A stretch of 10,514 nt of DNA from Candidatus Latescibacteria bacterium 4484_7 (GTDB taxonomy: Bacteria; Krumholzibacteriota; Krumholzibacteriia; Krumholzibacteriales; Krumholzibacteriaceae): positions 1 to 10,514 of the forward strand of contig NATK01000101.1 in assembly GCA_002085285.1 (NCBI GenBank). The letters run 5' to 3'. A program made the translations under genes and the position numbers. Shown one piece after another: positions 1 through 5,980 of the stretch (position 1 is its first letter; each line of letters begins with the position of its first letter). The notes beneath the pieces are model-generated. The model did no database searches. It was not told the DNA's origin and saw nothing but the letters and a program-made list of their open reading frames with translations.

Positions 1-254
1 AACTGTATGACATGTGAAAACAGGTTGCTCCACGAATCCTCCCACGCTCTCGTGAGAAGCGACGGCTTCGATATCCTCACGGCACCGATCAGGGCTTCGA
101 TCATCTCGTCTTCTTCCGTTATCTGATGATAGTGCAACTTCTCGATGAGGTCGGCGAGATAATGCGCAACATCTTCGAAACTTCCCGCACTTCTCACGGC
201 TGCAAGCAGGACATCAAGCTGGGATTCGAGGACATCAATATCGACTTCTTGCAA
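1..254 (-). CDS. Partial hypothetical protein (5' end only)
   Basis: An open frame on the minus strand runs from a TTG codon at 254-252 to the left edge, giving 84 residues without a stop. An in-frame TAA lies only three codons upstream of the TTG, so the start is constrained to this codon or a later one. A purine-rich GAGGGGG sits 9 nt upstream and AAGGGAG closer in, which supports TTG initiation. The visible protein is acidic and looks helical, beginning LQEVDIDVLESQLDVLLAAV, with later segments such as EEDEMIEALIGAVR and TRAWEDSWSNLFSHVIQ. No signal peptide, membrane segment or catalytic motif is visible. I do not recognise the family. It follows acuC in the same direction, but a weak terminator and a candidate promoter lie between them, so it may be transcribed separately. 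Confidence 0.55.
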   Translation of the reverse strand, partial: MQEVDIDVLESQLDVLLAAVRSAGSFEDVAHYLADLIEKLHYHQITEEDEMIEALIGAVRISKPSLLTRAWEDSWSNLFSHVIQ

Positions 255-310
255 TCTCCCTTACCCCCTCAAGACATGGTTCGAAAAACAACATAACGGA
301 TTGAATTGAA

Positions 311-338
311 AATATAGCAAAAGGACGCGCTCTTCAAA
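311..338 (-). promoter_or_regulatory. Candidate promoter for the left-edge gene
   Basis: On the minus strand TTTGAA (338-333) and TATATT (316-311) are separated by 16 bp, giving a sigma70-like promoter with expected start near 304, about 50 nt before the TTG start at 254. Both hexamers are imperfect. AT-rich promoter-like words are common, so this is only a candidate. Confidence 0.28.
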
Positions 339-428
339 TACTTTTCACATGTCAAAGATAGAATGCCTTCTGTCATCGACTGAACGGTTATTGTCATCAC
401 ACACTTTCCCATTCCAGCTTCTCCCGGC

Positions 429-451
429 AAAAGTGCCAGTACGCTGGACAC
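429..451 (-). terminator. Weak intrinsic terminator after the acuC operon
   Basis: Read on the minus strand, GTG-t-CCAG pairs with CTGG-CAC around a CGTA loop (seven pairs with one bulged T), and four T residues follow directly. It lies 26 nt past the deacetylase stop codon, where operon termination is expected. The stem is short and the U tract is minimal, so it may be leaky. Confidence 0.35.
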
Positions 452-476
452 CAAACAGCGAACAGCGAAAACCCGA

Positions 477-1619
477 TCAGATAAACCCGATCACTCTTCC
501 TTTGAAGAATGCAATCAATTCGTCGGCCCGCGCCTTGAGCTTTTCCTTGTCCGGGCCGGTGGTATAGACACGCATATCCCTAAGGTCCGAACCGCTGAGA
601 CTCGTGTCTCCGAGAAACACTCCACCCATAGCACCGCCGTATCCCTCGCTCAGTTCGAACCCTGCCAATTCGGTCCACAGGAGGGTCCAGCACTTCTCCA
701 CATCGTTCAAATTGTACCCCCCACCTCCGAGAGCCACTATTCTTCGAAAGGCCGAATGCAGTGTCTCTATAGCCTCGATGTAGCCATTGTTCGTCAGGTG
801 AAGGTGCGTCAGAGGGTCGGTTGCGAGCATATCCGTGCCGAATTGTCCGACGACGAGATCGGGCTCGAAGGCTGCGACCGCCCGCATTACCACCCCTTTG
901 AAGAGATATAGAAATATCTCATCATCCGTCTCAGGCTCGAGGGGAATGTTTATATTGAATCCTTCCCCGGTTCCTTCGCCAATCTCGCTCTCGAAGCCGC
1001 TCCATGGGAAGAGCGTCCTGCCGGTTTCGTGCATCGAGATCGTAAGCACCCTGTTGTCCCTGTAGTATGCATCCTGCACCGCGTCCCCGTGGTGGGCGTC
1101 TATATCCACGTATGCCACTTTCAGGTTCTTTCCAAGCAGCTCGTCTATCGCTATCGCGATATCGTTCACATAGCAGAAACCACTGGCCCTGTCCCGATAT
1201 GCATGGTGAAAGCCGCCTACAGGGTTGAACGCCGTATCGACTCCATCTGCGACGAGCCTCGCCGCTGCGAGTGTAGCCGTCGCTGATAGTTCGGCGAATC
1301 GATATACCCCCTTGAAGACAGGGTTCTCTGCCGTACCGAGCCCGTGATGAAGCATGTCGACATCAACGTCCATCCCGGTATCCGCTCTTTTCAGCGCCTC
1401 TATATATCCTCTTGTATGAAATCTCTTCAGCACTCCCTCTTCAGGCTCTTCGACTTCCATCACACCAACCGCTGGTGCATCGAAAAGCCCCCTGCTTCGG
1501 CACAGCTCATAGGTTCGCCTTATCCTCTCCGGCTTGAACGGATGCTCGGGCCCGAAGGAATAGTTGCCCAGCGATTCTGAGTTTACGAAGACGGCCTTTT
1601 TACCCTTGAATTGGTCCAT
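477..1619 (-). CDS. acuC: AcuC-type zinc-dependent deacetylase (histone deacetylase superfamily)
   Basis: This encodes a 380-residue class I HDAC-like deacetylase, the expected full length for AcuC proteins. In Bacillus, AcuC removes acetyl groups from the active-site lysine of AMP-forming acetyl-CoA synthetase. All catalytic elements are visible: the His pair in GGFHHA (H138, H139), the downstream GFCYVNDIAIA block, the zinc ligands D174 and H176 in DIDAHHGD, a third ligand D263 in FGTDM, and the transition-state tyrosine Y302 in GGGGYN. It is cytoplasmic, with no signal peptide. I chose the ATG at 1619 because it overlaps the TGA of the upstream gene by one base (TGATG, translational coupling) and because the mature fold begins just after it. 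The frame stays open 27 codons further upstream, but that stretch is inside the preceding gene. Partnership with a GNAT-bearing CoA enzyme supports a role in reversible lysine acetylation; the substrate is inferred, and a small-molecule deacetylase role is the alternative. Confidence 0.92.
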   Translation of the reverse strand: MDQFKGKKAVFVNSESLGNYSFGPEHPFKPERIRRTYELCRSRGLFDAPAVGVMEVEEPEEGVLKRFHTRGYIEALKRADTGMDVDVDMLHHGLGTAENPVFKGVYRFAELSATATLAAARLVADGVDTAFNPVGGFHHAYRDRASGFCYVNDIAIAIDELLGKNLKVAYVDIDAHHGDAVQDAYYRDNRVLTISMHETGRTLFPWSGFESEIGEGTGEGFNINIPLEPETDDEIFLYLFKGVVMRAVAAFEPDLVVGQFGTDMLATDPLTHLHLTNNGYIEAIETLHSAFRRIVALGGGGYNLNDVEKCWTLLWTELAGFELSEGYGGAMGGVFLGDTSLSGSDLRDMRVYTTGPDKEKLKARADELIAFFKGRVIGFI

Positions 1620-3487
1620 CACGATTCGCCCTTCTCGGAGAAGAATATCTTGAGCACATAGATTCCCTCTTCGAGCTTGCTGTGAATTGGATACCCGCAC
1701 TTGTGGAATACATGGAGCATCTTCTTGTTGTCTGCGAGCACCTCAGCCTTGAACCCCTCGATTCCCATCTCCATCGCGATCTCGATGAGCTTCTTCATAA
1801 GGTGAGTCCCGATGCCCCTGTTCTGGTAATCGTCCCGAACGAGGAAGGCCACCTCGGCAAAGTTGTCCGATGGATCGTACTTGAACCTCCCTATCGCGAT
1901 CATCTCCTCATCCCCCGGCTCGCCGATCAGACCGACTATCGCCATCTCTTCGCGATAGTCTATGTTCACGAGAGGCTGGATCTTCTCATGCGGCATCGCC
2001 TTTACGATGTTGAAAAATCTGTAGTAAACGCTCTCATCGCTGAGCGAATAGAAAAATTCCCTCTCGAGTTCTTCGTCGGTGGGCTTGACAGGCCTGAAGA
2101 AGACGTCTATATCGCCGAACGACACGGTGTGTTCGTACTTCTCTGGGTAAAACTTGCCGGCGATGGTAAGAGGCATCTGGTCCATATGAACGAGGTGCCT
2201 CTCCTTGGCGAAGTTGAGAAGATCGTCTCTGAAATCTGGATGGGCAATGCTTATCAGCGCCAGTGCCCGTTCCCTGAGGTTTTTCCCGTGAAGATTGGCG
2301 ATACCGTACTCTGTGACGATGTAATGCACATCCCCCCTCGAGGTTACTACTCCCGCTCCGCGGTCGAGGTGAGGAACGATCCTCGAGACAGTCCCATCCT
2401 TCGCCGTGGACGGGAGCACGATCACGGGCTTGCCGCCCTTCGAGCGTGCAGCTCCCCTGACAAAATCGACCTGCCCCCCGATGCCCGAATAGAAATACTC
2501 TCCAATCGAGTCGGCACAAACCTGGCCGGTGAGGTCTATCTGGATCGCTGCGTTGATCGAGATCATCCTGTCGTTCTGAGATATCACGAAAGGATCGTTC
2601 GTATAATCGCACGGATGGAACTCGATCAATGGGTTGTCGTCCACGAAATCGTACAGTCTCTTGGTACCCATGCAGAAGGTGGCTATGATCTTGCCGTTGT
2701 GTAGGGTCTTCCTGCGGTTCGTGATGTTGCCCGATTCCACGAGGTCGATCAGGCCGTCACTGAACATCTCGGTGTGAATTCCGAGGTCGTTTTTGTCCTT
2801 CAGGTGATTCATTATTGCATTGGGTATCATGCCGATTCCCGCCTGGATAGTCGCCCCGTCGGAGACCAACCTCGATACGTATTGCCCTATCTTGTCGGCG
2901 ACCTCATCCGGCTCGGGCGGCTCCCATGTCAACAGAGGAACATCGCTCTCTATGATGTAATCGATGTCATCAAGGTGTATAAAGCAGTCCCCCAAGGTTC
3001 TCGGCATCTGCTTGTTCACCTCGGCGATTACGATCCTTGCACTCTCCGCCCCCGCCTTTACCACATCGACCGAGACGCCGAGTGAACAGAACCCGTATCT
3101 GTCGGGAGGGGCCACCTGAATGAAGGCGACATCGATCTTCAGCTTGCCAGACTTGATCAGCGCAGGGAGCTCGGAGAGAAATATCGGCGTGTACTCGGCT
3201 CTCCCCTCGTTGATGGCGCCGCGAACATTGGGCCCTATGAAGAACGCGTTTTGTCTGAAAGGCTTGCTGAGTACCGACTCGGCATACAAAGACACGCCGA
3301 GCTCTATGAGGTGAATCGTTTCGTGATCGGCTATCTGCTTCCCCTTCTCCATCAACACCTTTATCAGTGTTTGAGGCTCGGCGGCAGCCGAGCCGATGAA
3401 GATACGGCTCCCGGGTTTTACGATCCTAATCAAATCGTCTTCCGAGCACTTCTTTCTCTCATACATCTCCTTGAAAGAGGGATACAT
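1619..3487 (-). CDS. Bifunctional acetyl-CoA hydrolase/CoA-transferase with C-terminal GNAT acetyltransferase domain
   Basis: This is a 622-residue fusion. Residues 1-450 form an acetyl-CoA hydrolase / 4-hydroxybutyrate CoA-transferase-type enzyme. It has the catalytic glutamate E240 in GIHTEM, the FSDG that follows, and the CoA-site YSGIGGQVDF at about 333-342. Such enzymes exchange CoA between acyl-CoA and acetate or another acid through a glutamyl-CoA intermediate. Residues 457-622 form a GNAT domain. The segment with FRPVKPTDEE, YYRFF and NIDYREEMAIVGL resembles the catalytic domain of Pat/YfiQ protein acetyltransferases, and the acetyl-CoA loop is QNRGIG at 555-560. The start ATG follows GGAGG by about 9 nt. 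The gene leads an operon and its stop overlaps the deacetylase start. This fusion type exists in databases, so the architecture is known. The acylated target and the exact CoA substrates are inference. Expression probably starts from the palindrome-bearing promoter region upstream. Confidence 0.9.
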   Translation of the reverse strand: MYPSFKEMYERKKCSEDDLIRIVKPGSRIFIGSAAAEPQTLIKVLMEKGKQIADHETIHLIELGVSLYAESVLSKPFRQNAFFIGPNVRGAINEGRAEYTPIFLSELPALIKSGKLKIDVAFIQVAPPDRYGFCSLGVSVDVVKAGAESARIVIAEVNKQMPRTLGDCFIHLDDIDYIIESDVPLLTWEPPEPDEVADKIGQYVSRLVSDGATIQAGIGMIPNAIMNHLKDKNDLGIHTEMFSDGLIDLVESGNITNRRKTLHNGKIIATFCMGTKRLYDFVDDNPLIEFHPCDYTNDPFVISQNDRMISINAAIQIDLTGQVCADSIGEYFYSGIGGQVDFVRGAARSKGGKPVIVLPSTAKDGTVSRIVPHLDRGAGVVTSRGDVHYIVTEYGIANLHGKNLRERALALISIAHPDFRDDLLNFAKERHLVHMDQMPLTIAGKFYPEKYEHTVSFGDIDVFFRPVKPTDEELEREFFYSLSDESVYYRFFNIVKAMPHEKIQPLVNIDYREEMAIVGLIGEPGDEEMIAIGRFKYDPSDNFAEVAFLVRDDYQNRGIGTHLMKKLIEIAMEMGIEGFKAEVLADNKKMLHVFHKCGYPIHSKLEEGIYVLKIFFSEKGES

Positions 3488-3514
3488 TCGACATTCCTCC
3501 TCGATATATTTGAA

Positions 3515-3545
3515 TTGACAGCAATATGCTATATACCCTTATAAT
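3515..3545 (+). promoter_or_regulatory. Plus-strand sigma70-like promoter (TTGACA-N19-TATAAT)
   Basis: Both hexamers match consensus exactly: TTGACA at 3515-3520 and TATAAT at 3540-3545. The 19-bp spacer is longer than the ideal 17. The expected start, about 3552, falls inside the palindrome at 3547-3563. It would drive the MFS gene at 3756 with a leader of about 200 nt. Confidence 0.45.
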
Positions 3546-3546
3546 A

Positions 3547-3563
3547 ACCGAAAATCATTCGGT
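3547..3563. promoter_or_regulatory. Perfect palindromic operator candidate
   Basis: ACCGAA-aatca-TTCGGT is a perfect 6-bp inverted repeat with a 5-bp centre. It lies between the -10 boxes of two promoters that face each other, covering both predicted start sites, so one dimeric repressor could block both directions. The layout is typical of TetR- or GntR-type operators, but no regulator gene is present in the window and the family is not identifiable from the site alone. Confidence 0.5.
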
Positions 3564-3567
3564 CCAT

Positions 3568-3596
3568 ATAATATTTTATTTATCGACCTTTCTGAA
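3568..3596 (-). promoter_or_regulatory. Minus-strand promoter for the CoA-transferase/acuC operon
   Basis: On the minus strand TTCAGA (3596-3591) is followed after exactly 17 bp by TATTAT (3573-3568). These match consensus at four and five of six positions. The start is expected near 3561, inside the palindrome, about 75 nt upstream of the ATG at 3487. It is the best minus-strand candidate in an AT-rich stretch. Confidence 0.38.
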
Positions 3597-3632
3597 TATA
3601 TACGATAAGCTCTGGAAGAGCGCCATAAAACT

Positions 3633-3670
3633 CAGGAACTCGATCAATGCCAGGAAACTCAATCAATATC
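3633..3670. repeat. Imperfect tandem repeat in the MFS leader
   Basis: Two adjacent units begin CAGGAACTCGATCAATGC (3633-3650) and CAGGAAACTCAATCAATATC (3651-3670). They share most positions, allowing a small gap and a few mismatches. A related AAATCAATATT follows at about 3730. The repeat lies in the predicted untranslated leader of the MFS gene. It could be a decayed duplication or a binding-site pair; no function is evident. Confidence 0.35.
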
Positions 3671-3755
3671 CGGGCTGCTCACAAGTGCACGAGAAACACT
3701 GAATGTTCGATTGCTCTCATGATAACCGCAAATCAATATTGAAAGGTTTTGACAT

Positions 3756-4793
3756 ATGACCGGAAAAATCAACAAGAAGACGATCCTGGCCCTCGGCTGG
3801 GTGAGCTTCTTCATGGACGTGAGCAGTGAGATGATCTACCCGCTCCTTCCCATCTTCATGGCTGACACGCTGGGTGTGGGAGCCTTAACCATAGGCATCG
3901 TGGCGGGCCTCTCCGAATCGATAGCCTCGTTCTTCAGAATATTCTCAGGTGTCCTGTCGGACCGGGTCAGACACAGGAAGGGACTCGTTCTCGCCGGCTA
4001 TTCGATCTCGGCCATTAGCCGGATCGTCCTCGCCCTCGCCAACTCCTGGGGGCAGGTACTTGGCTTCAGACTTCTCGATAGGGCGGGAAAGGGATTGAGA
4101 ACCCCACCGAGAGATGCGCTGATATCCGACTCGGCGACCGAAGAAACGTATGGACGGTACTATGGCTACCACAGAGCGATGGATACGGCGGGAGCGGTAC
4201 TGGGGCCGACGATAGCCTTCCTCGTCATCTCATCGGGTTATGCAATGGGAAGCATCTTCTGGCTTTCTCTCATCCCCGCACTCTTGGCGGTGGCCATTCT
4301 GTACATCTTCGTTACGGAACCGGGCAGGATCGCGCAAGACAAGCGGGGCAGCCTTTCGGCCAACGGCAGGGGGCAAGGCAGTCGACCGCTCGGGCAAGGC
4401 CTCCCCTCCGAAGTAAAGATATTTCTATTCATCACGGCTATATTCTCACTTGGGAACTCGTCCAATTTCTTCATCATCCTCAAGGCAAAGGATCTCGGGT
4501 TCAGCGCGGTAATGATCCCTCTTCTATACATCTCTATGAACATCTCCTATGCGCTGTTCGCCTACCCCGCGGGGCGTCTCGCAGACAGGTACGGAAAGGC
4601 GACTCTGACATTCATAGGCTACTTTGCTTACGCAGATGGCTATGGGACAAGATATCGCCGGCGTGGACCTTTCTTGCCGGCTCTGCATTTTCCCTCCTCG
4701 CAGGTATTCTCTTTGGAGTGCTCCTGTTCCGGCTGCGCAGGAGGAATGCCGCAACGGCCGACGGCTGATGCCAATTACGAACGAAATCTTTAG
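3756..4793 (+). CDS. MFS transporter, disrupted at the C-terminus (probable pseudogene)
   Basis: The frame encodes 345 residues of a major facilitator superfamily transporter, substrate unknown. TM1 is the characteristic GWVSFFMDVSSEMIYPLLP. The TM2-3 loop carries GVLSDRVRHRKG (motif A), and then come DRAGKGLRTPPRDALISDSA and a YHRAMDTAGAVLGP segment typical of one bacterial MFS subgroup. A central cytoplasmic loop lies around 195-220. The second half starts normally at EVKIFLFITAIFSLG and reaches GRLADRYGKATLTFIGYFAYA at about residue 293. The remaining 52 residues are arginine-, cysteine- and proline-rich and do not form helices, although the last transmembrane segment of the family is readable in another frame (4631-4768). 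Related proteins are about 400 residues long, so roughly 60-70 residues around TM9-TM11 are missing. The start ATG follows GAAAGG by 9 nt. The product is probably non-functional, unless the lesion is an assembly error. Confidence 0.8.
   Translation: MTGKINKKTILALGWVSFFMDVSSEMIYPLLPIFMADTLGVGALTIGIVAGLSESIASFFRIFSGVLSDRVRHRKGLVLAGYSISAISRIVLALANSWGQVLGFRLLDRAGKGLRTPPRDALISDSATEETYGRYYGYHRAMDTAGAVLGPTIAFLVISSGYAMGSIFWLSLIPALLAVAILYIFVTEPGRIAQDKRGSLSANGRGQGSRPLGQGLPSEVKIFLFITAIFSLGNSSNFFIILKAKDLGFSAVMIPLLYISMNISYALFAYPAGRLADRYGKATLTFIGYFAYADGYGTRYRRRGPFLPALHFPSSQVFSLECSCSGCAGGMPQRPTADANYERNL
4631..4768 (+). pseudogene. Out-of-frame remnant: last transmembrane helix of the MFS transporter
   Basis: In the frame starting CGC at 4631, 45 codons encode a stretch beginning RRWLWDKISPAWTFLAG, then SAFSLLAGILFGVLLF, then a basic tail (RLRRRN) and a TGA at 4766-4768. 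This is what the end of this MFS subgroup looks like: a WLWD loop, TM12 and a short basic cytoplasmic tail. The upstream gene is in a different frame here. The original gene therefore lost an internal segment whose length is not a multiple of three, with the junction at about 4625-4637. Confidence 0.7.
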
Positions 4794-4830
4794 TTACCCG
4801 TTGCGAACCACGTATCTCACAGAGAAATTG

Positions 4831-4859
4831 TTTCAATTCGGTGCCGAAAGGATTATATT
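4831..4859 (+). promoter_or_regulatory. Candidate promoter with palindrome in its spacer, upstream of the radical SAM gene
   Basis: TTTCAA (4831-4836) and TATATT (4854-4859) are 17 bp apart. The spacer contains TTCGG-tg-CCGAA (4837-4848), a perfect 5-bp inverted repeat whose halves use the same TTCGGT/CCGAA words as the palindrome at 3547. The start would be near 4866, just before the ribosome binding site. The -35 is poor, so this is tentative. Confidence 0.28.
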
Positions 4860-4882
4860 TCCCCACTGAGAGGAGGAAATTC

Positions 4883-5815
4883 GTGCACAGGATATTCGGA
4901 CCGGTTCCATCGAGGCGGCTGGGAAGGTCGCTCGGCATCGATGTAATACCTCACAAAACATGCTCGTTCGACTGTGTGTATTGCGAGTGCGGCGCGACAA
5001 CGAACAAGACATGCAAGCGGGAAGAGTTCTACCCGCTCGAAGAGCTCCTCGAAGAACTTGACGAGAGGCTCTCCTCAATGGAGGTAAGGCCCGACTATCT
5101 CACGCTCTCCGGAGCCGGAGAACCGACGCTCTACAGCAGAATGGGCGAGCTCATCAGAAGGGCGAAGGAGATGACGGGGCTGCCAGTCGCCGTCATAACG
5201 AACAGCTCGCTCCTGCACATGGAAGATGTGAGAAGGGAGCTGATGGAGGCCGATGTCGTGCTACCCTCGCTCGACGCAGCGAGAGCAGAATCGTTCATCA
5301 AGATAAATCGTCCCCACAGAAGATGTGACCTTGCCGAGATCATGCAGGGCCTGAAAACATTCCTCTCAGGCTACAAAGGAAAGGTACTCTTCGAGGTGCT
5401 GCTCATAGACGGGTACAATACCGAGCCCGAAGACCTCGAGGCATTGAAGGAATTCCTCGATTCCGTTAGAGTCGATCGAATACAACTAAACACCGTCGTG
5501 CGTCCGGGGACGATAAGGGAGCTCAAGGCACTTGGCAGCGAAAGGCTCGAAGAGATCAGGGAATTTTTCGGCCCGAAGTGCGAGATCGTGGCAAGCGGCT
5601 ACACATCGGCAAAGGGCAAAGAAACAGACACCGAGATCGAAGAAATACTATCTCTGCTAAAGAGGCGCCCCTGCACCCTGGAAGACATACACAATTCGAC
5701 CGGAATACCCATCCCCGGCCTCATAAAAACCCTCGACGAGCTCATCGAAAAGGACGAGATCACAACAAACGTATTCAACGGCAAGACCTATTATACCACT
5801 GAAGCGAAAGATTAG
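4883..5815 (+). CDS. Radical SAM protein, COG0731-type, with C-terminal winged-helix-like domain
   Basis: The 310-residue product starts HRIFGPVPSRRLGRSLGID after the initiator, the signature opening of the COG0731 group (named after wyosine-synthetase-like radical SAM enzymes, though most bacterial members have no proven reaction). The [4Fe-4S] cluster motif CSFDCVYC places cysteines at 27, 31 and 34 (CX3CX2C). A further cysteine at 36 is not part of the motif. LSGAGEPTLY at about 80-90 is the GGE-like SAM-binding strand. VITNSSLL, the KINRPH segment and FEVLLIDGYN follow, as is usual for the family. Residues from about 245 (TDTEIEEILSLLKRRPCT) to the end read as a winged helix-turn-helix: helix, LEDIHNSTGIP, PGLIKTLDELIEKDEI, then a beta wing. 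I chose the GTG at 4883 because GAGGAGG precedes it by 6 nt; a GTG at 4841 is in frame but lacks such a site. The reaction and substrate are unknown. Confidence 0.85.
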   Translation: MHRIFGPVPSRRLGRSLGIDVIPHKTCSFDCVYCECGATTNKTCKREEFYPLEELLEELDERLSSMEVRPDYLTLSGAGEPTLYSRMGELIRRAKEMTGLPVAVITNSSLLHMEDVRRELMEADVVLPSLDAARAESFIKINRPHRRCDLAEIMQGLKTFLSGYKGKVLFEVLLIDGYNTEPEDLEALKEFLDSVRVDRIQLNTVVRPGTIRELKALGSERLEEIREFFGPKCEIVASGYTSAKGKETDTEIEEILSLLKRRPCTLEDIHNSTGIPIPGLIKTLDELIEKDEITTNVFNGKTYYTTEAKD

Positions 5816-5828
5816 ACTCGAGACAGAT

Positions 5829-5844
5829 ATGCTCTAATGAGCAT
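5829..5844 (+). other. Small hairpin after the radical SAM gene
   Basis: ATGCTC pairs with GAGCAT around a TAAT loop, 14 nt past the stop codon. No T tract follows, so it is not a standard intrinsic terminator; it may stabilise the 3' end or be chance. Confidence 0.3.
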
Positions 5845-5965
5845 GCAACAACTTGTCAAACAACCGATTACAAAAACAGCTTAAAAATATGAAATATTCG
5901 TAAAATTCTTTGTGTCATTTTTATAAAAACCATCGTCTTAATTTAGTGGATTTTACCTAAATTTA

Positions 5966-5974
5966 TGGTATAAT
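5966..5974 (+). promoter_or_regulatory. Extended -10 promoter (TGGTATAAT) for the small RNA
   Basis: A perfect extended -10 element, TGG followed by TATAAT (5969-5974), is preceded by a long AT-rich tract (about 5880-5965) that could act as an UP-like element. No good -35 lies at 17 bp, which extended -10 promoters tolerate. The start is expected at about 5981, exactly where the structured region begins. Confidence 0.6.
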
Positions 5975-5980
5975 CCATAC

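Noticed and set aside
269..454. Short minus-strand frame containing GEAGMGK, reminiscent of a Walker A loop, spaced like an operon gene between acuC and the left-edge gene
   Set aside because: The motif is followed by Cys rather than Ser/Thr. The TTG start has no ribosome binding site, and the frame starts within the putative terminator and runs through the candidate promoter. A 47-codon version from the internal ATG has a weak GGGAG upstream, but nothing else supports it.
1620..1700. Upstream extension of the deacetylase to an earlier start at 1700
   Set aside because: The extension lies inside the 3' end of the preceding gene and is not family-like. The TGATG coupling at 1619 gives the expected length.
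1682..2704. Long 340-codon plus-strand frame opposite the CoA-transferase/GNAT gene
   Set aside because: It is the antisense shadow of a gene with clear family motifs. Its own translation shows no recognisable domain.
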